16,218 bases of DNA from Helicobacteraceae bacterium (lineage in GTDB: Bacteria; Campylobacterota; Campylobacteria; Campylobacterales; Sulfurimonadaceae). The position numbers and the translations under genes are program-made. A model generated the notes under the pieces. The model was not told the DNA's origin. It saw only the letters and a list, made by a program, of their open reading frames with translations, and ran no database searches. The stretch spans positions 1-16,218 of the forward strand of contig JAUWLG010000008.1 of assembly GCA_030613795.1 (NCBI GenBank), written 5' to 3'. This document shows positions 1 to 6,370 of this stretch, piece after piece (position 1 is the stretch's first letter; each line of letters opens with the position of its first letter).

Positions 1-420
1 AGTGTTGTCACCCCTGGCGGCAATATCGATGAGCTCAGCTACAGCCAGTATAAAGATACTGAGGCCTGATTTAAAAAAGTACTTGACAATGTCTTTACCA
101 AGGTCTATAAGATCGATTCATTAGATGATGAGAAGATCAAAAAGCACAACATCCATTTTGTGTTTGTCCCTGCGATCGAGACGATGTCTTTTTCAAACTC
201 TAATGTAGACTGGCAGCCTACAAAGTTCAATATGATCTTAAAAGTACAAGTGCTGCAGGCTGACAACAGAGAACTATTCAACACTTATGCCCAAGGCAAA
301 GGGATTGCAAACTTTAGACAGTACCAAGAGAACCCAACCTACGCTGTTGAGATCGCCTCACGTTCAGCTTTTTTACAATTTCAAGATGAGATCATCACAA
401 AAAGAAAGTTCTTTAAATAG
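1..420 (+). pseudogene. Fragment of an unknown protein gene with an in-frame TGA
   Basis: One frame reads from the window edge to the TAG at 418-420 and is interrupted only by TGA at 67-69. The residues on both sides have ordinary coding character: SQYKDTEA before the stop and FKKVLDNVFTKVYKID after it. The sequence therefore looks like one gene with a nonsense change, TGG to TGA being the simplest. The part after the stop could restart at a GTG at 160 and give 86 residues, but no good ribosome binding site precedes it. I do not recognise the family. The C-terminal part alternates polar and hydrophobic residues as in a small beta-rich envelope protein, which is only an impression. The 5' end is outside the window, so signal peptide and true start are unseen. 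A sequencing error is an equally good explanation of the stop. Confidence 0.55.
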
Positions 421-511
421 AGGGGTCTCTTATTCCTTTATCAAAAATATATCACCGGTAACAGACCTTTTCGTCTAAGTGAAAAAGTTAAGCCTCCTAT
501 CAATAAGTCAG

Positions 512-520
512 TGTTATTAT
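512..520 (+). promoter_or_regulatory. Extended -10 promoter of the cytochrome c gene
   Basis: TGTTATTAT has the TGN extension followed by TATTAT. It would start transcription near 527, about 26 bases before the ATG. A ribosome binding site, AAAGGA at 541-546, lies 6 bases before the start codon. No convincing -35 is seen. Confidence 0.45.
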
Positions 521-552
521 ATAAATAATTATGAATAATAAAAGGATATTTA

Positions 553-918
553 ATGAAAAAGAGATGGTTTATCATGTTGCTTTTAAGTGCAACAACACTG
601 CTAACTGCTTCGGATACAGGGGCTCAGCTTTCTGAAGAGAAGTGTACATCTTGTCACATGACTTCATCGAGTTCAGCAAAACTCAAAGATGGGAAAATGC
701 ACGCACCACCAATGTGGGGTGTGATGAAAAAAGTCAAGAATCGTTTTAAAACCAAAGAAGAAGGTATCGCCTTTATCACTGATTACACAATGAACCCATC
801 CGCAGAGAAGATGATCTTTCCAGAAGCAACTAAAGAGTATTTTGGTCTAATGCCTTCTATGAGAGAGACCGTAACAGATGAAGAGATGAAGATCATCGCA
901 GAGTATCTCTACCGCTAA
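553..918 (+). CDS. Periplasmic monoheme class I cytochrome c
   Basis: This is a 121-residue exported electron carrier. A signal peptide (KKR, then a hydrophobic stretch to about residue 19) is followed by one heme-binding CTSCH at residues 31-35. The downstream GLMPSM (98-103) supplies the likely axial methionine, M100 or M103, and a C-terminal helix ends in AEYLYR, as in small soluble class I cytochromes. The HAPPMWGV stretch (50-57) is typical of loops between heme motif and core helix. ATG at 553 is supported by AAAGGA six bases upstream. The gene has its own promoter and a hairpin terminator after it, so it appears monocistronic. Its redox partner cannot be read from the window. No methyl-accepting or oxidase domain is attached, so it most likely shuttles electrons in the periplasm. 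Confidence 0.88.
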   Translation: MKKRWFIMLLLSATTLLTASDTGAQLSEEKCTSCHMTSSSSAKLKDGKMHAPPMWGVMKKVKNRFKTKEEGIAFITDYTMNPSAEKMIFPEATKEYFGLMPSMRETVTDEEMKIIAEYLYR

Positions 919-944
919 AAGCTCTTCACTTTGTCTCCTATCTA

Positions 945-975
945 ACAAGTAGGATACATCTACTTCTGTTTTTTT
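945..975 (+). terminator. Rho-independent terminator after the cytochrome c gene
   Basis: AAGTAG (947-952) pairs with CTACTT (960-965) around a 7-base loop, and AC/GT can extend the stem past a small bulge. Seven T residues follow at 969-975. The stem is short, so strength is uncertain, but position and T tract fit the end of the cytochrome transcript. Confidence 0.45.
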
Positions 976-1060
976 AGTGGGAACTATGGCATATTCAGAT
1001 GGTTGTAAGAATGTGAAGATGCTACCTAATAGAAAAACTCTACACCGATATTTTTAAACT

Positions 1061-2407
1061 CTATTGTAAATCCAGCATGTAATCTTTAGCATATCGTTTA
1101 TGCCAGTTACACTTTTTAGGCTGACCCATTAACGTCGTTTTAAAGCCGTCCTCTTGAACTGCACATACTACTTTGTCATGTTTTACCAGTAACCAGACAG
1201 TGCCAAATTTATAAGCTTTAGTCGTTCCTTTTTTCTTAACGATCTTTTTTGACGGTTGGCCATGACTCGCAATATAAGCTTGAATATCTTCACCCGCTTT
1301 TGCATCAATTGCAGGACGTTTTTGCTCTTTTACAACAGCTGTCTTCACAGCAGGTTTCGCTTTTTTAGGCACTGCTACAATCTTTACTCTTGTCGAAGCA
1401 TAAGCACAGGCACCATCAGCACTGCACACCTTGTACTTAACAACATGCTTCCCTGCTTTTTTATACCGGTGCTTGGGATTGCGTACCGTAGACGTTTCGC
1501 CGTCACCGAACTGCCACAAATAGCTCTTTATCTCACTGCCGCTGCTGCGTGAGCGGTTATCAAAGTCAACTGCTTCATTGACCTTGTACGACTTTTTAGT
1601 AACAATAAAATAGGCCTTTAAGCTATTTTTGTCACTTGTTTTTTGACTCACTTTGCTTTTGGTCACCAAGATGTCTTTGGTGCGAAAGGTACTCAAACCT
1701 GATTCATCGGTAACATGAAGCGAGACACTATAACTGCCTTCTGTCTCATAACGATGTGTCGGATCTCTCTTTTCAGACTTGGAACCTTCACCAAAATCCC
1801 ACATATAGGTCAGGTTTTTTGACTCATCTTTGACCTCAGCCAAAAACGTTACCTTACAGTTGTAATTTCTGTTTTTATTACACGAACGCATTTCTATCTT
1901 GACAGAAGGGAGAACATTGATAGAGTTCTCCAGACTTTTGTAATCAACAGCGAAAGGTTCGATATCCATAGGAGCAAGTTTTTTCGCGCTTTCTAATTTG
2001 GTGTTAAACTGACGACGTTCCGTCAACATTGTTTTGATGAGAATATCTTTATCGTTGTATTCAAAGATCTTCTCCTGTTTTGCAGCATATTGAACGATCT
2101 CTTCTTGTCTACTTTGAAATACTCTGCTATAGCGATCCCACCCTCTCTTCGTCACAACAGCTTCATAGCAGAGCGTGTTGTTAGAATCAACTTTTTTGAT
2201 CTTTACATACTGTTTCAAATCTTCTGCGATCAAAGGATAATTACGTATTAATTCATTAACAGCATCATCTTGGGTCTGCTTTTTTTCATCCCCGCAAGAT
2301 GATCCCGAAGCATAGACCTTAGAATTATCAGCTCTTGACACAAAATCTACTTTACATCCTGACAACAGTAATAAAAAGAGAACACTTACTAAACTAAAAT
2401 ATTTCAA
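1061..2407 (-). CDS. Lipoprotein with two PKD domains and a conserved C-terminal domain
   Basis: The product has 448 residues. It starts with a lipoprotein signal peptide ending in LLSGC, so Cys18 would be lipidated. An N-terminal region of about 80 residues ends in CYEAVVTKRGW. A charged helical, probably coiled-coil segment (about 95-145) follows. Then come two PKD domains with signatures WDFGEG (203-208) and WQFGDG (298-303), a Lys/Ala-rich linker, and a C-terminal domain (about 372-438) containing WLLVK and FKTTLMGQPKKC. I chose TTG at 2407 because AAAGG sits six bases before it; the longer frame from GTG at 2422 has no ribosome binding site. The gene lies downstream of a paralogue with the same layout. 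PKD domains are usually interaction modules on surface proteins. An envelope or cell-surface binding role is inference; no catalytic motif is seen. Confidence 0.8.
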   Translation of the reverse strand: MKYFSLVSVLFLLLLSGCKVDFVSRADNSKVYASGSSCGDEKKQTQDDAVNELIRNYPLIAEDLKQYVKIKKVDSNNTLCYEAVVTKRGWDRYSRVFQSRQEEIVQYAAKQEKIFEYNDKDILIKTMLTERRQFNTKLESAKKLAPMDIEPFAVDYKSLENSINVLPSVKIEMRSCNKNRNYNCKVTFLAEVKDESKNLTYMWDFGEGSKSEKRDPTHRYETEGSYSVSLHVTDESGLSTFRTKDILVTKSKVSQKTSDKNSLKAYFIVTKKSYKVNEAVDFDNRSRSSGSEIKSYLWQFGDGETSTVRNPKHRYKKAGKHVVKYKVCSADGACAYASTRVKIVAVPKKAKPAVKTAVVKEQKRPAIDAKAGEDIQAYIASHGQPSKKIVKKKGTTKAYKFGTVWLLVKHDKVVCAVQEDGFKTTLMGQPKKCNWHKRYAKDYMLDLQ

Positions 2408-2498
2408 TATTAACCTTTGCACAGATGACTATTTTTCTAATTGAAGCTTCTATTGTACACAAAAGTACGTACAAATCTCTATATTATTACCTCTAGCT

Positions 2499-3770
2499 TT
2501 ACTGATCAAACACATACATCGCCGATATTGCATGTTTTTCATACCAGTGGCAGTTTTTAGGATTTCCCATCAGATTCGTCTTAAAGGCGTTCCCTTTTAT
2601 ACGACACTCAACTTTATTCTGTTTGACCAAAAGCCAATCACTGCCATATCGATGTGCCTGTGTCAATGTTCCACTTTTAATAACAGACTGTTGAGGCTGG
2701 CCAAACTTGCGTATCACACGATTGAACTTGCGCCCATTTATTCCAAACAGTATCGCAGGGTGAACAATCTGGACATTTTCTACAACTTGACTTCGCAGGC
2801 CATCACTGTTTGTTATCTCAAGATGCACCTTGTACGTACCTGTTTTGTGATAACTGTATGTTGGATTACAGAGTTTTGAGTTCCCACCGTCTCCAAAGTT
2901 CCATTTATAGTCTGTCACTTTGGATTTTTCGCTGGTAGAGAGGTTAATAAAGTCTATAGGCTCCCCACTGACATACACTTTTTTACGTGTACTAAAACTG
3001 GCATTTGGTTTTGGTTTGGCTGACACACGAAGTTCTTTACTGACTTCAGTATATTTTTTTCCACCGTCAGTAATACGCAGTGAAACCTTATATGTCCCCG
3101 GTTGTTTGTAATAATGTATAGGGTTTGTTCGCTTAGAATAAGAACCGTCACCAAAATTCCAGCGATAGATAACACTTGAGGAGTCATCTTGAAACGAGGA
3201 GACAAAGACAAGTCTGCACCCTGTCATGTATTTGCCTTTACAGCCATTGACCTTGAACTTGACTACCGGGATGGCGTTGATCATCTTGCTCAAAGAGACC
3301 TTTGTCTCTACAATCCGTTCAACCTTAAGAGGTGCGATCTTTTCAGCAGCATCTATCTTTTGGTTATAACTGTTTACATCACTGTAAAGACGCTCAATTT
3401 CTTCTTGCTTTTGTGCATAACTGATACCGTCGTTAAGATCTTCAATATCACCCATAATACACTCATACTCCTCTTCAAGCTCAGCAGCGTAAAGATCGAA
3501 CCCTTTTTTGGTGACAACACCTTCGACACAATACTCGCCACTACTGTTTCTTTTATGACGGATGTAGATATTTTTGGAATACAGATGTGTCGAGTCAATA
3601 CCTATTGTCTCTTCAAGAATCGCATCAACTTGAAGTATCGCCTCTTTTTCACTCACAGCACAGGCGACCTTATTCATCAGAGCCACATATGCGCCTTTTG
3701 ATTCTATACGATTCTCCGCATTTAGATCTAACATAAAAATAAGTAATAATAATAGTGTTTTATATATCAT
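2499..3770 (-). CDS. Secreted protein with two PKD domains, paralogue of the downstream gene
   Basis: The product has 423 residues with a standard signal peptide (hydrophobic stretch, likely cleavage after LNA at about residue 18) but no lipobox. The order matches its downstream paralogue: an N-terminal region ending in CVEGVVTKKGF, a helical segment rich in Glu (about 95-145), PKD domains with WNFGDG at 204-209 and 290-295, and a C-terminal domain with WLLVK and FKTNLMGNPKNC. Cys pairs 37/81, 177/185 and 389/407 match pairs in the paralogue. ATG at 3770 is preferred because GGACGG ends six bases upstream; a TTG two codons earlier (3776) would give a longer frame. The 91-bp gap to the second gene suggests co-transcription, though that gene may have its own promoter (TACAAT at 2452-2457, minus strand). 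Function is unknown. The likely location is periplasmic or surface-exposed. Confidence 0.78.
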   Translation of the reverse strand: MIYKTLLLLLIFMLDLNAENRIESKGAYVALMNKVACAVSEKEAILQVDAILEETIGIDSTHLYSKNIYIRHKRNSSGEYCVEGVVTKKGFDLYAAELEEEYECIMGDIEDLNDGISYAQKQEEIERLYSDVNSYNQKIDAAEKIAPLKVERIVETKVSLSKMINAIPVVKFKVNGCKGKYMTGCRLVFVSSFQDDSSSVIYRWNFGDGSYSKRTNPIHYYKQPGTYKVSLRITDGGKKYTEVSKELRVSAKPKPNASFSTRKKVYVSGEPIDFINLSTSEKSKVTDYKWNFGDGGNSKLCNPTYSYHKTGTYKVHLEITNSDGLRSQVVENVQIVHPAILFGINGRKFNRVIRKFGQPQQSVIKSGTLTQAHRYGSDWLLVKQNKVECRIKGNAFKTNLMGNPKNCHWYEKHAISAMYVFDQ

Positions 3771-3812
3771 AATCAACCGTCCATAAAATCTATAAGTGCC
3801 TGTAGAAGGCTA

Positions 3813-3821
3813 TTTATAACA
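3813..3821 (-). promoter_or_regulatory. Extended -10 promoter of the PKD gene pair
   Basis: On the minus strand the sequence reads TGTTATAAA, an extended -10. It would start transcription about 36 bases before the ATG at 3770. The upstream flank contains TTTGTACACTTT, a 12-mer that recurs elsewhere in the window. Confidence 0.45.
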
Positions 3822-3924
3822 TAAAAGTGTACAAATAGTAAAGATGATCATGGGAGTGGTTTAAATAAATAAAAGTGATAAGTAAAAACGAGGTGTTTTT
3901 AGAAATATATGAATGAAGAAGTAC

Positions 3925-3948
3925 TTAGCAACGCGATTGCGTTGCTAA
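3925..3948 (-). terminator. Terminator of rpsO
   Basis: TTAGCAACGC pairs perfectly over 10 bp with GCGTTGCTAA around a 4-base loop, starting 6 bases after the rpsO stop. Read on the minus strand, the downstream flank is moderately T-rich (TACTTCTTCATTC) rather than a pure T tract. It probably separates rpsO from the PKD genes. Confidence 0.7.
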
Positions 3949-3954
3949 AGAGAA

Positions 3955-4230
3955 TTAGATGTTGTCGCGGATTGAAAGTGCTTCAATCGTTTTCATATAG
4001 CTCTCTCTGTTAGTACGTTTAAGATAACGCATCAAACGACGACGTTGACCAACTAGTTTAAGAAGACCAAGACGTGAAGCGTGATCTTTTTTGAATGATT
4101 TAAGGTGATCAGTCAACTCCGCAATACGTGTACTTAGTAGTGCAATTTGAACCTCTGTAGAACCAGTGTCCGTGTCATTTTTACCGAATTTACTTACAAT
4201 TTCTTGTTTTTTCGCCGCATCTAAAGCCAT
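3955..4230 (-). CDS. rpsO: 30S ribosomal protein S15
   Basis: This 91-residue protein binds the central domain of 16S rRNA early in small-subunit assembly. The family signatures are clear: the [14 protein letters not shown] helix, the [21 protein letters not shown] core, and the length (89-91 is usual). ATG at 4230 is the true start. GGAGG at 4236-4240 lies five bases before it, and the protein then starts MALDAAKK as in other S15 proteins. An upstream in-frame ATG at 4242 would place the ribosome binding site inside the coding region. The gene stands alone, with its own promoter, a structured leader and a terminator, consistent with autogenous control of rpsO known in other bacteria. Confidence 0.97.
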   Translation of the reverse strand: MALDAAKKQEIVSKFGKNDTDTGSTEVQIALLSTRIAELTDHLKSFKKDHASRLGLLKLVGQRRRLMRYLKRTNRESYMKTIEALSIRDNI

Positions 4231-4258
4231 AATAGCCTCCATAAGGGTATATAAATTT

Positions 4259-4285
4259 CATCCTACAGCACAACTGCTGTGAATG
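4259..4285 (-). promoter_or_regulatory. Hairpin in the rpsO leader, candidate S15 autoregulatory site
   Basis: In the transcript, CATTC plus ACAGCA pairs with TGCTGT plus GGATG, giving 11 bp (one T-G pair) with one bulged A and the loop GTTG. It lies between the rpsO promoter and its ribosome binding site. S15 represses its own mRNA through leader structures in several bacteria, but those structures differ in shape. A regulatory role here is inference from position. Confidence 0.45.
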
Positions 4286-4295
4286 TTGAGCGCGA

Positions 4296-4301
4296 AGTAT
4301 A
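4296..4301 (-). promoter_or_regulatory. -10 box of the rpsO promoter
   Basis: TATACT on the minus strand would start transcription near 4289, leaving a leader of about 59 bases that contains the hairpin and the GGAGG site. No clear -35 is seen. Confidence 0.45.
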
Positions 4302-4370
4302 GCGAAATATTTCTTTCAAACGCCATAGACGTAGAAAAGATGGCGAAGCTCATCTAAAAACAATCACTTG

Positions 4371-4481
4371 TTAAAAGGGTCAGATTTGGTGCAGGTTGTG
4401 CGAAATATCTACCCGATAGCGTACAATGGTACGCGGAGAGGTAGATTTTCGTGCAAAATGCGCCGAAGCTGACACTTTTAA
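4371..4481. repeat. 111-bp imperfect palindrome (foldback element)
   Basis: The left arm (4371-4424) and right arm (4429-4481) are inverted copies of each other over about 54 bp, around a 4-base centre (AATG). Perfect blocks include TTAAAAG at the outer end, GTCAG, CGAAA, TCTACC and GCGTAC next to the centre. Between them lie isolated mismatches and one 5-base mismatch. By eye about four fifths of positions pair. The right end abuts the extended -10 of the Rrf2 gene. No target-site duplication is evident. It could be a MITE-like or ERIC-like dispersed repeat, or a long structured RNA. Whether it is repeated in the genome cannot be seen here. Confidence 0.75.
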
Positions 4482-4490
4482 TGGTATAAT
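4482..4490 (+). promoter_or_regulatory. Extended -10 promoter of the Rrf2 gene
   Basis: TGGTATAAT is a consensus extended -10, predicting a start near 4497, 19 bases before the ATG at 4516. It begins immediately at the right end of the palindrome, so the palindrome supplies the whole upstream promoter region. Confidence 0.6.
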
Positions 4491-4515
4491 CATACAAAAA
4501 TTATCGGATTATTTT

Positions 4516-4920
4516 ATGTTAATGACCCGCGCAAGCGAATACGCTCTTTTATCACTTATCGTGCTTGCAAAAGCTGACAAACCTATGGATGCTGACACCC
4601 TTTCTCGTGAGCTTGATATCTCAAAAAGTTTTTTAGCCAAGATACTTCAAGCAATGGCACGTAAAGGCATTCTCAACTCGTTTAAGGGAGCCCATGGTGG
4701 ATTCTCTTTAGCACAAAAGAGCAGTGAGATCAGCGTCCATGCCATTATGAGCGCTGCAGAGGGAAAATCACCGGCTGTTTTTGAATGTGCCTCGAGTGAT
4801 AGCACATGCCCATCCGAAAAAGCATCTGCCTGTTCTATCTGGCCATTTCTAAACCGACTGCAAGGCAAGATCGACAACTTTCTAGAACAGCTTACTTTAG
4901 CTGATATCATGGAAAAATAG
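4516..4920 (+). CDS. Rrf2-family transcriptional regulator, probably Fe-S binding
   Basis: This is a 134-residue winged-helix regulator. The opening MTRASEYALLSLIVLA, the helix-turn-helix (about 25-50, LSRELDISKSFLAKILQAMARKG) and the wing (SFKGAHGGFSLA) are typical of Rrf2/IscR/NsrR proteins. Three cysteines, C91, C98 and C106, sit where this family binds an iron-sulfur cluster, although the spacing is slightly longer than the IscR pattern. This suggests sensing of Fe-S status, nitric oxide or redox. ATG at 4516 is chosen because the upstream frame, open back to 4426, runs through the promoter and the palindrome, and because the family starts at this point. The DHH gene follows after 40 bp and probably shares the transcript. 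The regulated genes are not known; the nearby DUF59 cluster is a possible target but this is inference. Confidence 0.87.
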   Translation: MLMTRASEYALLSLIVLAKADKPMDADTLSRELDISKSFLAKILQAMARKGILNSFKGAHGGFSLAQKSSEISVHAIMSAAEGKSPAVFECASSDSTCPSEKASACSIWPFLNRLQGKIDNFLEQLTLADIMEK

Positions 4921-4960
4921 CCCCCTCTTCCTCTTTACTATTTATCATCAAAGGAACTTT

Positions 4961-6034
4961 TTGAAGCCTACAATTTATCATCTTTCACACATCGATCTTG
5001 ACGGCTACTCATGTCAGCTAATTATGGAGTATACACCATACAAAATCCACTCATTTAATGCCAACTATGGTGCTGAAGTCGTTGAACGTCTTAACGAGAT
5101 ACTGGAGCTTCTCAAAAAGAGTGATGAGCCATCACTTATTTTTATTACTGACCTAAACCTCACTGCAGATGAGGCAAAGTGGCTAAACAGAGAAGTTGAC
5201 AGACTTAATGAAAAAGGTAAAAAGATCCAAATCACCCTTCGCGACCATCACGGCAGCGGTCAAGAGTGTGCCAACAAGTACGACTGGTACTTTTTGGATA
5301 CCGAGAAGAGTGCCACAAAACTCACCTACGAATATGCCAAAGAGGTGTTTGAGCTTGATGAGCCTGAGTGGATGTCAAAATATGTTGCAGTGGTTGACGC
5401 CGTTGACCTCTGGCATCAAGATGAAGCAGAAAACTTTGAATACGGCAAGGTATGTATGCGTCTAGTTACGGAGACACGCGAATTAAACCGTGTGGTCTTT
5501 GGCGATGAAGATCGTAAATACAAAGTCGCTCTTCTTAAAGAGGCCGCACAGATGGTCAATGTTGAGAGTGCCAACATCCTTTTAGATGAGAAGATCCATA
5601 CCCTCAAAAAGAACTTCTTCCGCGAAGTGACTGACGACACTCTTGACAATCTGGCAACACGGTTCATTGTCAAGTTGCTGGGCAGTAAGATGAAGACCAT
5701 GACCATCTACTATAAAGGGTACAAGGGCTTTTTATCGTACGGTGTAGGCAACACCTCTATCATCGGTAACGGCTTCTTAGTCACCTACCCTGAGTATGAC
5801 TTCATTGTTGATGTATCAACTCGGGGAACAATCAGTCTTCGCGCAAACAACAAAGTCAATGTCGCATATATCTCAAAAGAGTGGGCAGGCGGCGGCGGTC
5901 ACCCGAACGCTGCAGGCGGACGTATCCAAGGCTTTAAAGAGCAGTTTCGTTATGACAAGGTCAAAATGCAGATCGAAAATCTTATTCATGCCAAAGAGGC
6001 TATTGCGGGTAAGTTAGAGTATAAAGCTGACTAA
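4961..6034 (+). CDS. DHH/DHHA1-family phosphoesterase
   Basis: This is a 357-residue, metal-dependent phosphoesterase of the DHH superfamily. Motif I is SHIDLDG (H10, D12, D14), motif II has D64 in FITDLN, motif III is the diagnostic RDHHGSG (D95-H97), and motif IV has D146 in VVDAVD. The C-terminal DHHA1 substrate-binding domain carries GGGGHPNAAGG (310-320). All expected metal ligands are present. Family members act as nanoRNases or pAp phosphatases, or hydrolyse cyclic dinucleotides. The substrate cannot be decided from sequence, and Campylobacterota members of this group are mostly annotated only as DHH phosphatases. The start is TTG at 4961, with AAGGAA at 4951-4956 upstream; there is no competing ATG. 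It lies downstream of the Rrf2 gene on the same strand and converges on the DUF59 gene with only 12 bp between stops. Confidence 0.88.
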   Translation: MKPTIYHLSHIDLDGYSCQLIMEYTPYKIHSFNANYGAEVVERLNEILELLKKSDEPSLIFITDLNLTADEAKWLNREVDRLNEKGKKIQITLRDHHGSGQECANKYDWYFLDTEKSATKLTYEYAKEVFELDEPEWMSKYVAVVDAVDLWHQDEAENFEYGKVCMRLVTETRELNRVVFGDEDRKYKVALLKEAAQMVNVESANILLDEKIHTLKKNFFREVTDDTLDNLATRFIVKLLGSKMKTMTIYYKGYKGFLSYGVGNTSIIGNGFLVTYPEYDFIVDVSTRGTISLRANNKVNVAYISKEWAGGGGHPNAAGGRIQGFKEQFRYDKVKMQIENLIHAKEAIAGKLEYKAD

Positions 6035-6046
6035 GCCGATAGTCTC

Positions 6047-6370
6047 CTAACTTCCGCCTATACCTGTCTTACTCAAGGCCTCTTTAACACTATCGTCAGC
6101 CATGCTGACATTCCATGCCGGCTCCCATACGATCTCAACCGCACAAAAGTCACTTTCCGTTTCACGGACAACCGCCTCTTGAACCCACTGTATCATCATC
6201 TGGTGCAGAGGACAACCACGTGTTGAGAGTGTCATCTTAACAGAGACATGACCATTTTTCAGTACCATCACATCATAGATCAGCCCCATCTCTACAAGGT
6301 TAAATCCTACTTCCGGATCAATAACCGTAGATATCGCTTTATAAACCTCTTCTTCCGTAACAACACTCAT
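6047..6370 (-). CDS. DUF59/MIP18-family metal-sulfur cluster assembly protein
   Basis: The 107-residue product shows the whole family pattern: VIDPEVGFNLVEMGLIYDV at 16-34, the TRGCP segment with the conserved reactive Cys53, and VWEPAW (81-86) before the C-terminal MADDSVKEAL. Relatives (SufT, MIP18, PaaD-like proteins) help mature Fe-S or other metal-sulfur centres. The start codon overlaps the stop of the membrane-protein gene as ATGA (6367-6370), so the two are translationally coupled. Position as the last gene of a cluster with a DUF2249-like protein and an NnrS-like membrane protein suggests maturation or repair of a metal centre for that respiratory or nitrogen-oxide module. The client protein is not identifiable here. 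Confidence 0.88.
   Translation of the reverse strand: MSVVTEEEVYKAISTVIDPEVGFNLVEMGLIYDVMVLKNGHVSVKMTLSTRGCPLHQMMIQWVQEAVVRETESDFCAVEIVWEPAWNVSMADDSVKEALSKTGIGGS

Noticed and set aside
67..69. TGA as a selenocysteine codon
   Set aside because: No hairpin resembling a bacterial SECIS follows the codon, and the flanking residues show no redox motif.
3189..3701. 170-codon open frame on the plus strand
   Set aside because: It lies antisense within the upstream PKD gene and has no family pattern; it is a by-product of that gene's composition.
3841..3870. FNR-type box for the PKD operon above the shared 12-mer
   Set aside because: No TTGA-N6-TCAA pattern lies at the corresponding distance, so the 12-mer there is not part of the same promoter design.
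4426..4515. Longer N-terminus of the Rrf2 protein starting at 4426
   Set aside because: This stretch runs through the right arm of the palindrome and the extended -10 box; the family start is at 4516.
6035..6046. Bidirectional terminator between the DHH and DUF59 genes
   Set aside because: Only 12 bp separate the stops and no hairpin is visible.
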